A stretch of 64,000 nucleotides of DNA from Acidimicrobiia bacterium (lineage in GTDB: Bacteria > Actinomycetota > Acidimicrobiia > Spongiisociales > Spongiisociaceae): assembly GCA_009841105.1 (NCBI GenBank), contig VXMM01000066.1:1-64000 (forward strand). The letters run 5' to 3'. The notes beneath the pieces were generated by a model, which worked only from the letters and a program-made list of their open reading frames with translations, ran no database searches and was not told the origin of the DNA. Below, piece after piece: positions 59,994 through 64,000 of this stretch. A program made the position numbers and the translations under genes. Every line of letters starts with the position of its first letter. The first letter of the stretch is position 1.

Positions 59994-60590
59994 ATGCCTG
60001 ATGCAGCCGAAACCCGCAAGGATGACCGACGGGTCGACGGGGATGCGATGGCCGCCAACTTGGGCGCCGCGCTCCGGAGACTTCGCAAGGCACAGGGACT
60101 GACGCTCCAACAGCTGGCCTCCCGCTGCGGTTTGTCCCAACCGTTTCTCAGCCAGCTGGAGAACGGGAAGGCAATGCCCAGCCTCATGGCTCTTCACCAT
60201 GTCGCCCAGGCTCTGAATACCACCGCTCACAGCCTTCTCCTGCCTCAGGAGCGGTTGGAGACCAGCCTGGTCCGTCACGGCGAAGGCGAGATCTACCAAC
60301 TCGTGGAAGGCGCATCGGTGCGGTTCCTGACCCGTGGAGCCTCCCACCTCATGGAGCCGAACGAGGTGGCGTTCGACCCCGGCACCGCTACGGTGAACCT
60401 TGGTCACGAAGGCGAAGAGGTCATATACGTCCTGGAGGGCTGCCTTCGGGTAGGGCTGGAGGGATCACAGCCGGTGGAGTTGAACCGGGGAGATGTGTAC
60501 ACCTACCCGGCGACCATCCCGCACACCATGACGGCGGCCGGCGAGGCCGGCTGCCGTTTCCTGGTGGTCACCTCCCCGCCCTCCTTCTGA
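59994..60590 (+). CDS. XRE-family regulator with C-terminal cupin sensor
   Basis: 198 residues: helix-turn-helix at about 24-78 (LQQLASRCGLSQPFLSQLENG) and a small cupin barrel at 115-195 (HEGEEVIYVLEG, YPATIPHTM). This architecture (PuuR, SutR type) senses a small ligand in the cupin and controls nearby catabolic or transport genes. It is divergent from the unknown 412-residue protein gene. A PuuR-like role for the amine operon at 7868 is possible but it lies 50 kb away. Confidence 0.85.
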   Translation: MPDAAETRKDDRRVDGDAMAANLGAALRRLRKAQGLTLQQLASRCGLSQPFLSQLENGKAMPSLMALHHVAQALNTTAHSLLLPQERLETSLVRHGEGEIYQLVEGASVRFLTRGASHLMEPNEVAFDPGTATVNLGHEGEEVIYVLEGCLRVGLEGSQPVELNRGDVYTYPATIPHTMTAAGEAGCRFLVVTSPPSF

Positions 60591-60648
60591 TCCGTCGGGT
60601 GGGACGGTCAGCCGGAGACCTACTGTCCTGCTGCCTCGCCTGCCGTCC

Positions 60649-62260
60649 TCAGCCGATCATGAATGCGGACGCGTGAACGATGGCGCCGCGGTGGGTCAGC
60701 GCCTGGCCTACCGTCCTCCGGTCGTTCACGTGCACCTCTGTGCCGAGGCCGACTCCGCGGTTTACCAACTTCGCCGCTCCGGCGAAGCGTCTGATCCTGT
60801 GAAGGACCAGGCTTGCCGACGGGCGTCCGTTGGCGGTCGGTCGTTCCATGAGGTGGGAGCGGACCAACCCTTCCCAATGGGGGAGCAGAAGGTCGTGATT
60901 GCCGAACACCTCGACCGCCACCACGCGCCTGCCGTGGGCGACAGCGACGCCGCACTGGCCCGGCAGCGGCCCCCGCCTGGCGAGACTCCGGATCGCGTGG
61001 GCACGTTGCCGGTCGCGGCGGAGGAACTGCTCGGCATCCCTGACGGCTCGGGTACCGGAATGGACCCCTAGATGGGCCAGTTCCTCGTCTACGGCGTTCC
61101 AGACAGCCGCCTGGTCGCTATGGCGAGATCCTTCCCGGCGGACCGAATCGGCCACCGATGCGTTCTTCGCCCGCCGAGTCCGTCTCGGCGCGAAAGCCCG
61201 ACCGCGCCCGAAGTCACGAAGATCACCCCACCTGCCCTGCTCGAGGCAGGACACGGGAATGTCCAGGTGGGTCGATGGCGCCACCAGGACGCTCGTGTTG
61301 AGTACCCGATCCTGGAGGCCGCCGATGAGCTGTTCGCCCTCCGGGGATCAGGATGGGGCGGTTGGTCGGGTTCGCCACCTCGAGGGATGGCACTCTTGAG
61401 GCTTGTAACTCCTCGATCACGAGACCGGAGTTCGGACCCGTAGCGATCTCCGGCAGGTCGTTCCCCAGCAGGTAGACAGGAAACAGTGAGATCCCGAGAC
61501 GGGTGATGGGTCGGCCAACCGCCGCCCGCTCCAGGTTGGGGATACCCCGCCGCCGTTTCGGGACCCTCGCCGGCCCGCCTCCGTCTCGCATCACGTCCTC
61601 CGCCTCGCGGGTGCCGCCGAAGAAGGTCCCGGAGTCTCTCGTCCGTTCGACCCTGGTCTTTCCCCGAAACTCTCGGGTGGCTCGCGAGATCGACTGGAAG
61701 GCCGCTGAGGTACCCACCGCGGTGGCGGCATAGTTGGAGGTGCTCTCCCGGGAGACTCCGATGCGGCCCGCTTCCAGGTAGCTGTCCTGGTTGGCGCCCA
61801 TGAACACGAACTCCCAGCCGGCTTCCTGCCGGAGGCTGATCAACTCGGCCACCCGCGCCCGGCTGTACTTGCTGGATGCGTTTTCCATCCCGTCGCTGAA
61901 GATCACCACCAGCTGGTCCTCCGCGGGTCGGTCGTCCAGCGATCTGGCGTCGATGCGCCGGTCGGCGTGTTCGATGAGGTCACCGATCGCGTCCAGCAGA
62001 GGGGTACCCCCTCGCGGGCGGTAGATGTCGGAATTGAGCGCCGGTACGTCCTCAATCCGCGCCGCATCGTGGATGATCTCGAACGAGTCCTGGGTGTCGA
62101 ACTGAACAAGGGTCAGGTGCGCGGTGCCGGGTTCGGCGGCTTGATCGGCGACGAACGTGTTGAACCCTCCGATCACATCCTGGGTCAGACCGCTCATCGA
62201 TCCCGAACGGTCGAGGAGGAACCAGAGCTTGGTCGGTTCGGTAACGGTTGCGTCAGTCAA
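60649..62260 (-). pseudogene. VWA domain - ARPP-1 (DUF6569-type) protein broken by a frameshift
   Basis: The first part (TTG at 62260, with AAGGAGAG 5 nt before) encodes a von Willebrand A domain with the MIDAS motif DRSGSMSG, then continues in the same frame into an ARPP-1 domain (ITRLGISLFPVYLLG, NPTNRPILIPGG). There the frame fails: at 61337-61339 a run GGG has one base too many. Removing one base restores GEQLIGGLQDRVLNTSV and continues in the other frame through IPVSCLEQGRW and SRHSDQAAVW to the stop at 60649. About 536 residues if intact. Sequencing error, programmed shift and recent inactivation are all possible. Confidence 0.75.
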
Positions 62261-62338
62261 TGTATCTCTCCTTCGGTCTGGGGTGCCCGCGCGTTCTGCA
62301 TCTAGGTAAGACGCCGAGACCCACCGATTTATTCCAAC

Positions 62339-62393
62339 TTGACAATAACCCTAGATTCAGGTTCTTGTCCTGTCAACACAAACTTGATATCAT
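62339..62393 (+). promoter_or_regulatory. Promoter/operator region of the NrtR-like gene
   Basis: TTGTCC (62365-62370) and TATCAT (62388-62393) with a 17-nt spacer put the RNA start at about the ATG (62401). An inverted pair TTGACA (62339-62344) and TGTCAA (62371-62376) flanks the -35 and may be an autoregulatory site. The stretch is AT-rich relative to its surroundings. Confidence 0.45.
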
Positions 62394-62400
62394 TCTACGG

Positions 62401-63189
62401 ATGGGGTATGACACGAAGCCTCCAGACGGCTACGACCCCCGGGCGTACCCACCGGTCGCCGTCACCGTGGACGTGGTCACGTTCACCATCGTTGCCGACA
62501 ACCTCCAGATACTTCTAATCCGGCGCGGGCAGGCTCCACATAGGGGACGTTGGGCGCTGCCGGGCGGCTTCGTGCGCCAGAACGAGGACCTCGAGGCGGC
62601 GGCCCTGCGCGAACTCCACGAGGAGACAGCGGTTACCGCCGAGCCGCGCCATCTCGAGCAACTCGGCACGTACGGGAGACCCGACCGCGACCCCCGGATG
62701 CGGGTGGTCACCGTCGCCTACTGGGCGATCCTCGCCAACCTCCCCGAGCCCAAGGGAGGCGGAGACGCGGCCGAAGCCAGCCTCTTCCCCGTCGTGATGG
62801 TCGAAGCCCAGGCTCTCAAGTTGGCCTTCGACCACGGCAAGATCATCAAGGAGGCGGTGGAGAGGGTGCGCTCAAAGCTCGAATACACCACCCTCGCCGC
62901 GCAATTCTGTCCACCCGAGTTCACTATCAGCCAGTTGCGGCGGGTCTACGAAGTGGTGTGGAATGCCCGCATCGACCCGGCCAACTTCCACCGCAAGGTC
63001 ACCACCAGCCCCGACTTCCTCCGCTCGACCGGCGACCTCACCGATCCGAGAGCACGAGGCGGGCGTCCAGCCAGGATGTACAGCCCCGGTGAGGCGGAGT
63101 ACATTTCCTCACCGATCATGAGATCCCCCTCCAGCCCGACGCCTCGCCGTAGACGCCCCCCTCCGAAGGAACCTCCGGCTGATCGGTGA
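62401..63189 (+). CDS. NrtR-like Nudix-domain transcriptional regulator
   Basis: 262 residues: a Nudix domain with box GGFVRQNEDLEAAALRELHEE near residue 55 and a C-terminal winged helix (about 165-225) typical of NrtR, whose Nudix domain senses ADP-ribose and controls NAD metabolism genes. The tail is Pro/Arg-rich. It is divergent from the VWA/ARPP-1 gene, so it probably controls that gene and itself. ATG at 62401 chosen since the N-terminal extension is not family-like. No NAD biosynthesis gene is seen in the window. Confidence 0.85.
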   Translation: MGYDTKPPDGYDPRAYPPVAVTVDVVTFTIVADNLQILLIRRGQAPHRGRWALPGGFVRQNEDLEAAALRELHEETAVTAEPRHLEQLGTYGRPDRDPRMRVVTVAYWAILANLPEPKGGGDAAEASLFPVVMVEAQALKLAFDHGKIIKEAVERVRSKLEYTTLAAQFCPPEFTISQLRRVYEVVWNARIDPANFHRKVTTSPDFLRSTGDLTDPRARGGRPARMYSPGEAEYISSPIMRSPSSPTPRRRRPPPKEPPADR

Positions 63190-63299
63190 GCACGGCGCCC
63201 GGCTCACACCTCCGAGCACGCAGGGTCTGGAGAGTCACGGTAGGTGGTCTGTGAGATTCACGGTATGAGAGTTCGATGGGCCGCTTGGGCGCGACGGGA

Positions 63300-63989
63300 C
63301 TACTCGACACCCATCGTAGGAACACCCGTCAGATGCTCAATGGCATCATCCATGTGAGCCGTGATCGCAAGCGCCACCTCTGCGCGGTCACCGGAGCGGA
63401 GAGCTACCAGGATCCGCCGATGCTCGTCTGCGAGGTGACTTCCCCCGTCGTACGCACCTTCGAGCCGGCGGATGCAGACCGCTGTCTCGACCAGCAGGGT
63501 TCCGAACATCCTCGATAGCCTCGGACTGTCGGCTGCCTCGACCAGTTTCTCGTGAAAGTAGCGATCTGCCTCCAATGTCGACCTCAGATCGGAGGAACGG
63601 GCTGCTCTCTCCAGAGAACTCAGGGCAGACTCGAGTACCTCCCATTGCACACGGTGGGGTGCCTGCATGATTGCCTCCGCCGCAGCCGTCTCGCACGCGG
63701 TGCGCGCGAAGTAGACATCGACGACATCTTCGTTTGTCAGTTCTCGGATGTACACACCGCGGCGCCGATTCTCCATGAGGCCTTCCTGAATGAGGCGCTG
63801 CAGCGCTTCCCGGATAGGTGCTCGACTGACTCCCAGTTGTTCGGCCAGTCGGGTTTCCACCATTCGGGTGCCTGGAGAGAGCGCACCAGCAAGCATCGCG
63901 TCCCGGATCCGGCGGGCGATGATCAAGGCGGTCGGAGCCCGGGAGATCGGCTCTAATTGCTCCAAACCTGTAACTTGTGTGCTTCGCAT
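63300..63989 (-). CDS. GntR-family regulator with FCD ligand domain
   Basis: 229 residues: winged helix at about 20-85 (LAEQLGVSRAPIREALQRL) and an FCD all-helical domain with the metal-binding Asp/His residues (DRYFHEKLVE, DEHRRILVAL). FadR/FCD regulators respond to organic acids and control catabolic operons. It is near the right edge; its likely target gene would lie beyond 64000. The start ATG is 11 nt from the window end, so upstream signals cannot be judged. Confidence 0.88.
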   Translation of the reverse strand: MRSTQVTGLEQLEPISRAPTALIIARRIRDAMLAGALSPGTRMVETRLAEQLGVSRAPIREALQRLIQEGLMENRRRGVYIRELTNEDVVDVYFARTACETAAAEAIMQAPHRVQWEVLESALSSLERAARSSDLRSTLEADRYFHEKLVEAADSPRLSRMFGTLLVETAVCIRRLEGAYDGGSHLADEHRRILVALRSGDRAEVALAITAHMDDAIEHLTGVPTMGVE

Positions 63990-64000
63990 GCCTAAACGCG

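Overview
The window is high-GC bacterial chromosome, densely packed with catabolic and transport genes. It has no rRNA, tRNA, CRISPR array, insertion sequence or phage gene that I can recognise. Several features point to an actinobacterial host, perhaps Acidimicrobiia-like: lipoproteins with Thr/Ala/Glu-rich linkers, an adenosine deaminase with the NTDNRLMSG motif, frequent GTG/TTG starts, and at least five genes with a TANNNT box only 6-8 nt before the start codon (candidate leaderless mRNAs). Chloroflexota cannot be excluded, and a candidate SAM-II aptamer, a class known to me mainly from Alphaproteobacteria and Bacteroidota, leaves placement open.

Layout from left to right. (1) 1-4170: the 5' end of a Tat-type lipoprotein gene, divergent from a HyuA/HyuB hydantoinase/oxoprolinase pair. 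(2) 4199-6267: a MazF-like toxin with a ribbon-helix-helix antitoxin, and an orphan PP-loop ATPase-like protein. (3) 6314-12602: an aldehyde dehydrogenase divergent from an operon of an aminotransferase fused to a class I glutamine amidotransferase domain, a second aminotransferase and a glutamine-synthetase-like ligase. Together these suggest a gamma-glutamyl-amine (Puu/Ipu-like) degradation route. (4) 13067-21402: molybdenum hydroxylases with three large subunits, one FAD subunit and one [2Fe-2S] subunit. (5) 21475-26612: an M20 amidohydrolase and a NitT/TauT-type ABC transporter whose ATPase carries an extra membrane domain. (6) 26846-33189: SDR, amidohydrolase, cyclase, nitrilase, bicupin and carboxymuconolactone-decarboxylase-like enzymes. 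(7) 33436-43232: a rightward run of an M24 homologue, epimerase, aminotransferase, 2-hydroxyacid dehydrogenase, an unrecognised probable TIM-barrel protein, two amidohydrolases and adenosine deaminase. (8) 43279-43896: a VapBC toxin-antitoxin pair. (9) 44070-58223: leftward genes including a HyuA - racemase - Dpp transporter - HyuB - amidohydrolase operon, and a homocysteine S-methyltransferase gene behind the SAM-II-like leader. (10) 58396-63989: a tautomerase, an unknown 412-residue protein, an XRE-cupin regulator, a frameshifted VWA/ARPP-1 gene divergent from an NrtR-like regulator, and a GntR/FCD regulator.

The common theme is uptake and hydrolysis of small nitrogen compounds (cyclic amides, carbamoyl compounds, amines, purine-like molecules). 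Enzymes that open rings or split C-N bonds sit beside aminotransferases and dehydrogenases that would feed the products into central metabolism. Exact substrates cannot be read from the sequence. The observations most worth checking are the SAM-II-like riboswitch at 46497-46569, the aminotransferase-amidotransferase fusion operon at 7868-12602, the competing hairpins at 53437-53505, the VWA/ARPP-1 frameshift and the unrecognised proteins at 4966-6267, 37993-39375 and 58679-59917.
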